Both the position numbers and the translations under genes were made by a program. Shown piece by piece: positions 1 to 8,648 of a DNA stretch of 17,282 bases (positions are counted from its first letter, which is position 1; each line of letters opens with the position of its first letter). This DNA comes from Syntrophaceae bacterium UBA2192 (GTDB lineage: Bacteria; Desulfobacterota; Syntrophia; Syntrophales; UBA2192), in contig DCVI01000133.1 in the NCBI GenBank assembly GCA_002327315.1, forward strand, positions 14,888-32,169, read 5' to 3'. Below the pieces are notes generated by a model. The model was not told where the DNA came from, did not search any database, and saw only the letters and a program-made list of their open reading frames with translations.

Positions 1-2
1 TG

Positions 3-3000
3 GGTATCCACCCCGTGGCCATGGCCGGCCACAGTCTGGGCGAACTGACCGCCTTGTGCCTGGCAGGCGTCTATTCCCCTGAGGACGGGTTTCGAATCGT
101 GAACAAGAGGGCCCTCTGCATGGACAAGGCCGCTGGTATGGACGTGGAACCCGGCGTCATGGCGGCCGTGGACGCCCCCCTGGATGTGCTGAAAGAGATG
201 ATCCGGGGACGCGACGATGTCCACATCGGCAACATCAATTCACCGAACCAGGTTGTCCTGAGCGGCGGCACCGGGGCGGTCAGGGATCTCTGCAAACGAT
301 TGAAGGAAATGGGCCACCGGGCCACCCTCTTGCGCGTCAGCATGGCCTTTCACTCTCCGATCATGAGGGTCATCCACGATGAGCTCGAGGCCTACATTGC
401 CTCCATGCCATTTCATGCCCCGCGGATTCCCGTCATCTCCAACACGACCATGGCGCCTTATCCATCCGATCCCGGCGAGATCAGGCGAATCCTGATGGCC
501 CACCTGGAAAATCCCGTCCATTGGATGAGCAACGTCCAGACCCTTTGGGATGCATACGGAGTCAGGCTCTTCGTGGAGGTGGGACCCGGCGAAGCCTTAT
601 GCAATCTCATTGCAGACACGCTCCCCGAACCGGCATGCATCCACACGTGCCTTCCCTCCGCAGAGGGCCTGACCTACAGGGCCGCTCTTGCCCAGCTCTT
701 CGTCCAGGGTCATCTGAAGGGTAAAGGAGAACCGAGGTTTGTTCCCCTCTCTGCATCCGGAAAAACCCCCGGATCCCGCCGAATCGCTCCGGCGACCGTG
801 TCAAGGACTTCGGAGCGCGGACTTGAAGGCTCCAGCCCGGTGGAGAGGATCATCCAAAGGGAAATCAACCGATTCATGATCGAGACCTTCGGCCGCTCCC
901 TCAAACCCAACATGCTGGAAGCCATCCGCAAAGAGCTTGACCCGACATTCCGGGAAGGCGATCTATCATCCGTTATCCAATCCATGCTTGCGGACTCCGG
1001 GCCTCCCGAAGGCCAAAAGCAGGTCTCTCCCGGGAAACCGGCATTGCCGCCCCTCGAATCCACCCCTGCCATTTTGCAACAGGCCGCACCTGCCCCCGGC
1101 GAGGCGTCTGAGGACCAGGATCTCATGGAGAGACTGATTCGAATCATCATGGATGCCACCGGATTCAACCGGGACGAGATCCAACCCGATATGGATCTCA
1201 GAAAGGATCTCTCCATCCGATCCAGTCGCCTCCCCATCATCATGGACGCTGCGGAACGCCAATTCGGGATCACGATCGAACTGGAGGATTTTATTAATGT
1301 CCATACGGTGAAGGACATCGCCCAGAGGATCTCCAGGATCATCGCCAGGCAGGGGGGGCCCGGCGTGCAGCCGGCCGCCACGGCTGTTGAACCCGACCCC
1401 GTGCCGGATGACACCCTGACGTCCCCAGAGGATGGGGCGAATTTAAAGCGGCTCGTATTCAACCACGTCACGGTAGAGTCGGCGGTCGCTGTTCCCGTGG
1501 AATTGAGCCCGGGCGATTCGGTCCTCCTTCTCTCCCCTGACATCGATGACGGGATAGCCGGAGGCGCAGGGGACATCCTCCGACTGGATTACGGGGTTGA
1601 CACGTTTCCCATGCTGTTCATGCAGGGGAACGTCGGCCCGGGCATCGAGGGCCACGACATTCGAACCGATGAAGGGGCCTCCAGGGCTGCAGATCGGATA
1701 GCGGGCCTGCCGCCGCTTGCGGGGGTGGTCATCACCTTCCATCAAGGCGGGTCGGGAAGGTTAAGCGGCATGGCGGATGTTTCACGGCTTCTCAGGGGGC
1801 TCTTTCTCCTCCTGCAGGCATTTCTTCGATCACCGGCCAGGAAATTCGCAGTGCTGATCCGTCCCAGGGAGGAGCCCGAAACCCTCGGTCAACTGCTGGC
1901 GGAAGGCATGCTCGGGCTTTTTCTGAGCGCGGCGCAGGAATACCCCTCGGTCCAGTTTCGCACCCTGGAAATCGACAGGGACAGCGACCTTCGCGTTGCG
2001 CTGCGCGGTGCTCTGGACAGAGGATGCGCCGTGGTGGAGACCATTCGTCGCGATGGAAGGGTCTTCACTTCGGAGGGGCGCTTGGCCCCGTCGGTCTTCG
2101 GGGGTTCTCCAAGTCTGAATCTGAGCCCTGGAGACGTTGTCGTCATGTCCGGGGGCGCAACGGGGATCAGCGCCCACCTGGCCCGCTGCCTTGTGCCTTT
2201 CAAGCCCCGCTTGGTCTTTCTGGGAAGGACCCTTCTCGATCCGGACATCCATCCCGCAAAGCCGCGCCCCGCTCCTTCGCCTCCCGAGTCTCGCCCTGAC
2301 GAATCCAGGGCCCGGGAGATCGCCCGGACCCTTGCCGATCTGCGCTCCTCGGGGATCGAGGCAACCTATCAACCTTGCGATGTGACCGACGCCGAAGCGG
2401 TCCGTGCGACCCTGGGCGAGGTGGCAAGCCGTTATGGCAGGATCGACGGGATCGTTCACGGCGCCGGAGTCCTCAGGGACGGTCTGATAAGCCAAATGAC
2501 TCCCGATGATTTCTCCACGGTCACCGACGTCAAATTCCTCGGGGCCTGGAATCTGTTCTCGGCTTCGGAGGGGGCCGGTTTGAGGTTTTTCGTGGGCCTC
2601 TCCTCGGGGGCCGCGATCCTGGGGAATCCCGGCCAGGCCAACTACGCTGCAGCCAACCGGATGATGTCTGCGTTGCTCAGAGGCCTCCGCCGGAAAAGCG
2701 GCGCCATCCGATTCAAGGCGTTGATGCTTCCCCCTGTCGAGGGGGCGGGCATGGCCAAGGATCCGGAGGTCCGGGAGCTGATGAAGCGCAAGGGCGCGGC
2801 GTACATCCATGTCAATGAGCTTGCAGGGCTTTTCTGCCGGGAGCTCTTTGTCGCCCCGGCCGACGACGATTGGGTGTTGTTCATGAGGAGGCTGCCCTCC
2901 GTGAGGACGGCACGGCTCGATGATTCAACCGGTCCTTCACGCAGCGGAGAACTGGATGGAGGCACCGTGTCCTGGAGCCGCGAGGATTTCCCCATGATAG

Positions 3001-3899
3001 AAGGGATCTCCTGCATGGACATCCGCCGGGAACAACTGGAGGCCTTCAGAACGTTTTCCTTGGAGAAGGATCTTTGGATTGCGGATCACAGGCCTTTCAA
3101 GTTCGTCAGGCATCCCCTGGTTTCGGCCGCCATGGTTCTGGAGACATTCATGGAAGCCGCCCGGATCCTGTATCCCCACCTGCAGGTGAGGGGAGTTCGC
3201 CAGGTGCGGCTCATGGACATGATCCAATGTCCTCCCGGGGTTTTACGGCCTTCCAGGATCTCCTGCCGCCGGGCCGGCAACGGCCTTCGGGAGGTCATGT
3301 GCGAGGTCTCTCTCGCAGCACAGGAGATCTCCCCCGCCGGGAGATTGACCGACCGCTTCACCCCGCACTGCAAGGGCCAGGTGATCCTTGATGGCGGGGG
3401 AGGAACTCTCGGGGAGGGGCTCCCGGATTTTCCTGTCCGGCCGGCCGAACTGCGGACGAGGCCTGTGGATCATAAAAAAGTGCTTCAATGGTACATGGAC
3501 CGAAGCGGTCTCGAAGGCAGGTATCGCGTGATGGAGTTCCTTGACGGTACAGGTCCGGGGGTGGTGCGGGGCCGGACCACCTGCCGGGAGACCCACGATT
3601 TCGCACATCTGCGGAACACGCGGTACCAATACTCTCCCTACCTTCTCGAGGCCCTTTTGCAGTTGGTCGGCTTCTACATCGCTGCAACGGATCCGTCAGA
3701 GCGGCGATCGATGATTCCCGTGGAGATCGGGGAGATGAGGTTTTTGCGAAAATGCGGGGCGGGGGAACCGATCACGCTGGAGGCCCGCATGCGGGCGCAG
3801 GACGACGAAGGCCGCGTCTGGGACGCCAGGGGGCTTGACGATCAAGGCCGCACGCTCATGCAGATCGATGGGTTGAGGATGCACTGGGTTTCGGAGTGA
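3..3899 (+). CDS. Iterative type I polyketide/PUFA-type synthase, AT-ACP-KR-DH part (5' truncated)
   Basis: The reading frame is open from the first bases, and the acyltransferase nucleophile motif GHSLGE lies only about 10 residues in, so the true start (with KS and the front of AT) is before the window; the GTG at 15 is not a real start. Numbering from codon 15: AT ~1-210 (Ser7, AFHS at 111-114, NSPNQVVLSGG at 75-85); linker; carrier protein ~368-440, with candidate phosphopantetheine Ser403 in an unusual LSIRSS context; ketoreductase with a structural half ~480-690 and a catalytic half ~700-905 (SGGATGI nucleotide loop 712-718, K840, S863/864, Y877, N881 in YAAAN); double-hotdog dehydratase ~995-1290 (His1025 in DHRPF, Glu1212 where Asp is usual). 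The order matches enediyne PKS and is related to PfaA. It should extend and reduce an acyl chain iteratively in the cytosol. The product is not predictable. It leads a co-directional cluster with a PPTase 42 bp downstream. Confidence 0.9.
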   Translation, partial: GIHPVAMAGHSLGELTALCLAGVYSPEDGFRIVNKRALCMDKAAGMDVEPGVMAAVDAPLDVLKEMIRGRDDVHIGNINSPNQVVLSGGTGAVRDLCKRLKEMGHRATLLRVSMAFHSPIMRVIHDELEAYIASMPFHAPRIPVISNTTMAPYPSDPGEIRRILMAHLENPVHWMSNVQTLWDAYGVRLFVEVGPGEALCNLIADTLPEPACIHTCLPSAEGLTYRAALAQLFVQGHLKGKGEPRFVPLSASGKTPGSRRIAPATVSRTSERGLEGSSPVERIIQREINRFMIETFGRSLKPNMLEAIRKELDPTFREGDLSSVIQSMLADSGPPEGQKQVSPGKPALPPLESTPAILQQAAPAPGEASEDQDLMERLIRIIMDATGFNRDEIQPDMDLRKDLSIRSSRLPIIMDAAERQFGITIELEDFINVHTVKDIAQRISRIIARQGGPGVQPAATAVEPDPVPDDTLTSPEDGANLKRLVFNHVTVESAVAVPVELSPGDSVLLLSPDIDDGIAGGAGDILRLDYGVDTFPMLFMQGNVGPGIEGHDIRTDEGASRAADRIAGLPPLAGVVITFHQGGSGRLSGMADVSRLLRGLFLLLQAFLRSPARKFAVLIRPREEPETLGQLLAEGMLGLFLSAAQEYPSVQFRTLEIDRDSDLRVALRGALDRGCAVVETIRRDGRVFTSEGRLAPSVFGGSPSLNLSPGDVVVMSGGATGISAHLARCLVPFKPRLVFLGRTLLDPDIHPAKPRPAPSPPESRPDESRAREIARTLADLRSSGIEATYQPCDVTDAEAVRATLGEVASRYGRIDGIVHGAGVLRDGLISQMTPDDFSTVTDVKFLGAWNLFSASEGAGLRFFVGLSSGAAILGNPGQANYAAANRMMSALLRGLRRKSGAIRFKALMLPPVEGAGMAKDPEVRELMKRKGAAYIHVNELAGLFCRELFVAPADDDWVLFMRRLPSVRTARLDDSTGPSRSGELDGGTVSWSREDFPMIEGISCMDIRREQLEAFRTFSLEKDLWIADHRPFKFVRHPLVSAAMVLETFMEAARILYPHLQVRGVRQVRLMDMIQCPPGVLRPSRISCRRAGNGLREVMCEVSLAAQEISPAGRLTDRFTPHCKGQVILDGGGGTLGEGLPDFPVRPAELRTRPVDHKKVLQWYMDRSGLEGRYRVMEFLDGTGPGVVRGRTTCRETHDFAHLRNTRYQYSPYLLEALLQLVGFYIAATDPSERRSMIPVEIGEMRFLRKCGAGEPITLEARMRAQDDEGRVWDARGLDDQGRTLMQIDGLRMHWVSE

Positions 3900-3941
3900 G
3901 TCTTCAGGGCTCGGACAGAACGCAGATCGGAAAAGAGGGGA

Positions 3942-4685
3942 GTGGATGTGGCACAGGATCACCACGAAATAACCGTCCATAACATGAGTCCCGTTCATGG
4001 AAGGGGACCCGTCTTCTATGCATCCATGTCCTGTGCCAACGAAACCCTCAAAGGGTGTGGGACAAACGGGGCAGGGGAGAGGCACCGCCTCGTCTGCGCC
4101 CTGTGGGAACACCTTGCGGCGACGGAAAGTTCTCTCTGGAATCGCTGTCAAGCTTCCAACAGGGCTGCCTTTCCCATTCGGGTGGTCCGAGGCCTGCTTG
4201 GCAGGCCCCATCTCCTGCTGGGAGACGATCGTGGGCCGGCCATCTCCTTCAGCGAGGATGGAGGAAAGCTCTGGGCTGCTCTCTGTGGAGATGAGTCCGA
4301 TATCGGCATCGATGCGGCCGGGAGCGATGAGTTCCACGGAGAATACCCCTTTCACCGGGTCTTCCATCCACAAGAGCTTCAACATGCCTTGATGTTGACG
4401 GGCGGAGATCTGGAAACGGCATCGGCCCTGCTCTGGTCTGTCAAGGAAGCCGTTGTCAAGGCCCTGGGATGTGCATTCCATCTCGTGGATCCGCGGCAAA
4501 TCACCGTCTATCCATCGGCAGGGGGCGCGGCAGGGGAGGACGGCGGGGTTACCTTTCCGGTGGGCTTGTCCGGGAAGGCCCTGGCGCGTTTTCCCATCGC
4601 TGCCGGCCGGTCCCTGTGGGTGCGTTCGCTTCCCCGGAGGAAGATGTGGCTTTCCATCGCCCTTTTGAATCGGCACCATGGATGA
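3942..4685 (+). CDS. Sfp-type 4'-phosphopantetheinyl transferase
   Basis: This 247-aa protein should transfer the phosphopantetheine arm of CoA to the carrier domain of the synthase just upstream. Visible motifs are GRPHLLL at 87-93 with ISFS at 101-104 (P1-like region), GIDAAG at 122-127 (the GIDxE Mg-binding motif, Asp124), and WSVKEAVVKALG at 165-176 (the WSxKEAxxKxxG signature with Glu169). The usual second acid of GIDxE is Ala126 here. The likely start is GTG 3942 or GTG 3948; the purine-rich AAAAGAGGGGAG lies directly before them, and its spacing suits 3948 slightly better. The 42-bp gap to the synthase suggests one transcript. In enediyne synthases the same domain is fused to the C-terminus of the PKS. 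Assignment as a PPTase is firm; partnership with this synthase is inferred from position. Confidence 0.9.
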   Translation: MDVAQDHHEITVHNMSPVHGRGPVFYASMSCANETLKGCGTNGAGERHRLVCALWEHLAATESSLWNRCQASNRAAFPIRVVRGLLGRPHLLLGDDRGPAISFSEDGGKLWAALCGDESDIGIDAAGSDEFHGEYPFHRVFHPQELQHALMLTGGDLETASALLWSVKEAVVKALGCAFHLVDPRQITVYPSAGGAAGEDGGVTFPVGLSGKALARFPIAAGRSLWVRSLPRRKMWLSIALLNRHHG

Positions 4686-4741
4686 GGCGATGGGCGGAGA
4701 CGTTTCATGCCCAACCCCTCTTATTGGTAAAAAGTTGATCC

Positions 4742-5692
4742 ATGACGAAAAAAGCTGAACACGCAATCGAAGTCGAGAACCTGACGAAGCGCTACGGGGA
4801 TTTGCTCGCGGTCAACGACCTGTCGTTCAACGTCAGGCAAGGCGAAATCTTCGCCCTGCTGGGCCCGAACGGCGCCGGCAAGACCACGACCGTCGAGATC
4901 ATCGACACCATCCGCATGCCCACATCGGGGAAAGTGAACCTCTTCGGAATGGACGTCACGAAGAGCAAGCACGAAATCGTTCCCCGCATCGGCGTCCTTC
5001 CGCAGGGGTTCAGCTCGTTCGACAGGATCACGGTCAAGGAGACCATCCAGTACTACTCGCGGCTTTTCAGCTGCGGAAACACCGATATCGACGGGTTGAT
5101 CGAGCTCGTGAACCTCAAGGACAAGACCCGGGAGCAGTACAAGAACCTCTCCGGGGGCTTGAAGCAGCGCCTCGGAATCGCGATTGCGCTCGTGAACGAC
5201 CCCGAGGTCCTGTTCCTCGACGAGCCGACGACAGGGCTCGACCCTCGCGCAAGGCGCGAGGTGTGGGACCTGATGCTGGGCCTGAAGGAGAAGGGAAAGA
5301 CGGTATTTCTCACTACGCACTACATGGAGGAAGCGGAGTTTCTTGCAGACACGGTTGCCATCATCTCGAGGGGGAAGATCATCGCGATGGGATCTCCCGA
5401 GGCGCTCATCGAAAGCAACGCGAAATACCTGGTTCTCACGCTAAGGTCCGTCGATGAAAAAGCCTTTGACATCGTCCGGAAGATGGGTTTCGAATCGGTC
5501 CATGACAACCACAAGGACATCAGGGTCAGGGTGGAGCAGATGGACGACGTCCAGAAGATCCTGAACACCATCCAGGAAGGCCGGGCGTCGCTGCTCAGCC
5601 TGGACGTTCGCAAGCCCAACCTCGAGGACGTCTTCCTGAAGCTTACCGGCGAGACGCTCCACAAAGAACCCGCCGGGGGGGTGGCGCAATGA
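4742..5692 (+). CDS. ABC-2 type exporter, ATP-binding protein
   Basis: This is a 316-aa cytoplasmic ATPase of the drug/polysaccharide/lipid exporter class (DrrA-like). Walker A GPNGAGKTT is at 41-49, the Q-loop Gln at 88 in VLPQGF, signature LSGGLKQR at 136-143, Walker B VLFLDEP at 156-162, the D-loop at GLDPRA, and the switch His at 193 in TTHYMEEAE. Residues ~220-316 form the extra C-terminal domain (DUF4162-like) common in ABC-2 ATPases. The gene starts 56 bp after the PPTase with no strong Shine-Dalgarno sequence visible, and its stop overlaps the next start as ATGA, so ATPase and permease are made together. Likely cargo is the polyketide or lipid product of the upstream enzymes, by context only. 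Confidence 0.95.
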   Translation: MTKKAEHAIEVENLTKRYGDLLAVNDLSFNVRQGEIFALLGPNGAGKTTTVEIIDTIRMPTSGKVNLFGMDVTKSKHEIVPRIGVLPQGFSSFDRITVKETIQYYSRLFSCGNTDIDGLIELVNLKDKTREQYKNLSGGLKQRLGIAIALVNDPEVLFLDEPTTGLDPRARREVWDLMLGLKEKGKTVFLTTHYMEEAEFLADTVAIISRGKIIAMGSPEALIESNAKYLVLTLRSVDEKAFDIVRKMGFESVHDNHKDIRVRVEQMDDVQKILNTIQEGRASLLSLDVRKPNLEDVFLKLTGETLHKEPAGGVAQ

Positions 5693-6804
5693 ACCCGCGC
5701 GTCGTCGGCGCAAATCTCGTTGTGAGCCTCAAGAGCTTCTACCGCGCGAAGCCGGCCATGTTCTTTACGATTGCGTTTCCGATACTCCTGATCCTCGTGT
5801 TCGGAGCCCTTTTCATGAATCAGGACAACATGAGCTTCGACCTTTGCGTGCAGGACCTCGATCACACCGACTCCTCTTCGCAGCTCGTCAAGACCCTCGA
5901 GCTCGAAGGGAAGTTCAAGGTCATCAGGATCGAACCCTCCGTCAACGCTGCGCAGTACACCCGGGACAACAAGTCGAGCCTGGTCCTCACGATCCCCAAA
6001 GGCTATGAAGGGGCCTTCCTGCAAAGGATGGCGCTGAACGACCCCGACACATCGGTTACCCTCACGTACCTGTACGACCTCAGCTCCAGCCTGGTGTTCA
6101 TGAAGATCCACATCCTCAACTGGGTGTTCTCCGGGATCAACCAGAAAATGACCGGGGTGCCCCCGTTCATCCGCTCGGCCGAGACATCGATGCTCGCCAG
6201 GAAGTACCGGTTTGTCGAGTTCTTCGTCCCCGGCATCATCGCCATGTCGGTGATGATTTTGAGCCTGTTCGGCACGGTGCACTTGAACACGGAGCTGCGG
6301 CAGAAGGGTGTCATCCGGAAGCTGTCCACCACGCCTATCACCCGCACCGATTGGATCCTGTCCAACATCCTGTACCAGTTCATCCTTGCGGTCCTGTCCA
6401 CGACGGCGATGCTGCTGGTGAGTTACGCCGCGTTCAGCGTCAGCCTGCAGATCAATGCCTGGCTCCCTGTGTTCATGTTGCTTGACGTTTTCGCGTTCGT
6501 CGGAATCGGGATGATCATCACCCACTTCACCAAGGAGGCGGAGAGCGCGGCCGCCGCGGCAAACGCCATCAGTTTCCCGATGATGTTCCTCTCGGGGAGC
6601 TTCTTCCCGCTCGAGATGATGCCGGGCTTCATGCAGACGGTCGCCCGGATCCTGCCTCTGTACTACGTGAACGAGGGGCTCCGGGCATCCATGATATTTG
6701 GCGACCACATGGCCGCTCTGAGACACTCCGCCGTCATAGGGGTTTTTGCAGCCGTCGTCTTCATCCTGGGGATCATCGCCACCCAATGGGAAGAGGACCA
6801 ATGA
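5689..6804 (+). CDS. ABC-2 type exporter, permease protein
   Basis: This 371-aa inner-membrane protein is the partner of the preceding ATPase, with the usual ABC-2 layout. A first membrane segment (~24-43) is followed by a large extracytoplasmic domain (~44-175), then five more segments near 178-198, 226-250, 257-279, 288-308 and 345-365. The stretch FLSGSFFPLEMMPGF at ~300-314, before a helix leading to LPLYYVNEG, is typical of ABC-2 permeases. Its ATG lies in the ATGA overlap with the ATPase stop, and its own stop overlaps the next gene in the same way. ATPase and permease each occur once, so the exporter should be a dimer of each. The substrate is unknown; position favours a hydrophobic product of the synthase cluster. 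Confidence 0.93.
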   Translation: MNPRVVGANLVVSLKSFYRAKPAMFFTIAFPILLILVFGALFMNQDNMSFDLCVQDLDHTDSSSQLVKTLELEGKFKVIRIEPSVNAAQYTRDNKSSLVLTIPKGYEGAFLQRMALNDPDTSVTLTYLYDLSSSLVFMKIHILNWVFSGINQKMTGVPPFIRSAETSMLARKYRFVEFFVPGIIAMSVMILSLFGTVHLNTELRQKGVIRKLSTTPITRTDWILSNILYQFILAVLSTTAMLLVSYAAFSVSLQINAWLPVFMLLDVFAFVGIGMIITHFTKEAESAAAAANAISFPMMFLSGSFFPLEMMPGFMQTVARILPLYYVNEGLRASMIFGDHMAALRHSAVIGVFAAVVFILGIIATQWEEDQ

Positions 6805-8564
6805 AAGCAAAGTTCGCCCTTCGCGCCATCACTCAAGCGACCTGTCCCTGTGCCATGGCCGCATTGCTGGCCGCAACGCTCGCGGTCCTTATCGATCTCT
6901 TTTTAAGGTTCAGCGATTACCGGGCCCTGCTGCATGTGCTCCCGGCCGCCGGCACCGTTGAGTTTTCGGGTGCCCTCACGCTGGTCTTCCTGCAGGTCGT
7001 AGCCCTTTTCTATCTGATCCTTCTCCTCCCCAGGATTCTGCGCACGGGGGTCCTTCTTCTTTGTGCTTTCGTTGTCGTCGTCCAATTCTCCTATTGGCTG
7101 ACTCTATCCCAGTTCATGACCGCCACCGACCTGTTTCTCGGCATATCCGTCGGCGGGGACCATCGAACAGAAGCCGTTTCGAGCTTCTTCCAGCCGCTCG
7201 TTTTCCTGTATGCACTCCCCTGCGTGCTCGTTCTGTCCGCACTGATCCCCGTCCCCCCGGTATCCAACTTCCGAAAGGCCCTTGCCCTCAGCCTCCTGCC
7301 GGCGCTCTTCCTCCTCGCGTCCAATTACGCCCTCTTCCTCCACGTGCCGGAACGCAGCTTCCATCTGAATCCCCTGACCTCCTTCCTCCGTTCCACACTT
7401 CATCACGAGTTTGAAAACCTCCGCAAATATCGGGGACCGCGAGACGACCTGCCGGCTTTTCAGGCTTCCCAGCGGCCGCTCGACAGCATCATCTATGTCA
7501 TCGACGAGTCCGTTCGCGGCAGCAATCTCAGCCTGAACGGCTACCCGCGTGCCACCACGCCATTTCTTCAATCCCTCGAAGCCGGGGGCCTCCTCAAGAA
7601 TCTCGGCATTTGTGTCGCTGCCGGCACCTTTTCCTACATCAGCAACGCCTATCTCATTACCGGTCACAACGCATTTCCCGACGACGGCTTTCGAACCGCC
7701 AGGAACCCCACCGTCTTCGATTACGCCAAGAAAATGGGCTACGAGACGATCTACATTGACATCGATCACGGCTATCTTTCCACGCTCGTAAAAGCGGCAG
7801 GCGATGGTCCCGTGAGATCCCTGGACCGGTGGATGACCGATCGTTCGTTCGAGGAGCGCCATGTCGATCTTGAAGCGACGAAGGATTTGGGCATAGCCCG
7901 CTTTATCAGTCGACTTCTGAATGAACGGGGCGGCTACTTCGTTGTCGTCAACAAGAAGGGTCTCCATTTCCACTATCGCAATCGATATCCGGACGACGAG
8001 GCCTCTGCGGCTTGGAAGCCGGTCATGAAGGCCTCGGATCCCATTGACCCCGGCGCGGCGGGACGCGAGAAGCTCGTCAATACCTATGACAACGGGATCC
8101 GCTTTCAAGTGGATGAATTCTTCCGGGTGTTTGTGTCCGAGACGACAAACCGGAACTATGTCATGCTGTACACATCGGACCATGGTCAGACGTTGGCGGA
8201 GCAAGGGCAGGTGTATACCCATATGAAGCCTGACGAGGGGATCGTCGACGTGCCCGGTTTCCTCGTGTCCGGTGAGCGGTACGGCCGGAAAGGGCTCCTG
8301 GCCGGCATCCCCTACGGCATCCGGGTTTCCCATCTCAACAATTTTGCGACACTTCTGGACCTGATGGGCGTACCGTTGTCTTTGCGGGTTCGTCCTTACG
8401 ACAAATCGATTTTCTCTTTGACAGCCGGGGACAACAGGGCGCGCACCTATATGAGCGGCTCTCTTCATGGATCCGGCGATTACGTGGTGAAGACAATCCC
8501 GACACCTCCGGCTGCGGGCTGGGGCGTTTCGAGACCTGTTCGCAGCGGACCCGAGGCTCCATGA
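6801..8564 (+). CDS. Sulfatase-fold membrane phosphoethanolamine-transferase-like enzyme
   Basis: ATG 6801 is chosen over the in-frame ATG 6786 because it sits in an ATGA overlap with the permease stop and follows GAAGAGGA. The 587-aa product has about five N-terminal membrane helices (~15-37, 56-78, 82-103, 132-152, 160-180) and a periplasmic alkaline-phosphatase-like domain. Motifs match the EptA/phosphoethanolamine transferase family: VIDESVRGSNLSLNGYPR (233-250, metal ligand Glu236), AAGTFSYIS (273-281, probable nucleophile Thr276), His389 in KGLHFHY, and YTSDHGQTL (457-465, Asp460/His461). It may move a phosphoethanolamine-type group onto a lipid or glycan outside the inner membrane; the acceptor is unknown and hydrolase activity is possible. 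The last ~24 residues are Pro/Gly-rich and unconvincing. Another frame from ~8500 to 8592 reads more like a natural C-terminus (see findings), so the 3' end may be frameshifted. Confidence 0.85.
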   Translation: MKAKFALRAITQATCPCAMAALLAATLAVLIDLFLRFSDYRALLHVLPAAGTVEFSGALTLVFLQVVALFYLILLLPRILRTGVLLLCAFVVVVQFSYWLTLSQFMTATDLFLGISVGGDHRTEAVSSFFQPLVFLYALPCVLVLSALIPVPPVSNFRKALALSLLPALFLLASNYALFLHVPERSFHLNPLTSFLRSTLHHEFENLRKYRGPRDDLPAFQASQRPLDSIIYVIDESVRGSNLSLNGYPRATTPFLQSLEAGGLLKNLGICVAAGTFSYISNAYLITGHNAFPDDGFRTARNPTVFDYAKKMGYETIYIDIDHGYLSTLVKAAGDGPVRSLDRWMTDRSFEERHVDLEATKDLGIARFISRLLNERGGYFVVVNKKGLHFHYRNRYPDDEASAAWKPVMKASDPIDPGAAGREKLVNTYDNGIRFQVDEFFRVFVSETTNRNYVMLYTSDHGQTLAEQGQVYTHMKPDEGIVDVPGFLVSGERYGRKGLLAGIPYGIRVSHLNNFATLLDLMGVPLSLRVRPYDKSIFSLTAGDNRARTYMSGSLHGSGDYVVKTIPTPPAAGWGVSRPVRSGPEAP

Positions 8565-8648
8565 TGAAGATACAACGTATCGCACCGCATGAGCAGCCGT
8601 GGCCTTCATCCCCGGCATCAAGATGACCCCAGGGAGCAAAGAAACAAC

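Noticed and set aside
1830..2810. Long open frame on the - strand inside the synthase gene
   Set aside because: It lies opposite a clearly coding frame with recognised domains, has Arg/Pro/Gly-rich composition and no motif; such antisense frames are expected in GC-rich genes.
5320..6810. Long antisense open frame (about 500 codons) across the ABC genes
   Set aside because: The sequence is His/Asp/Arg-rich with no domain, and the opposite strand codes a clear ATPase and permease.
7104..8639. Long antisense open frame opposite the phosphoethanolamine-transferase-like gene
   Set aside because: It has no recognisable motif, and the + strand shows all family active-site motifs.
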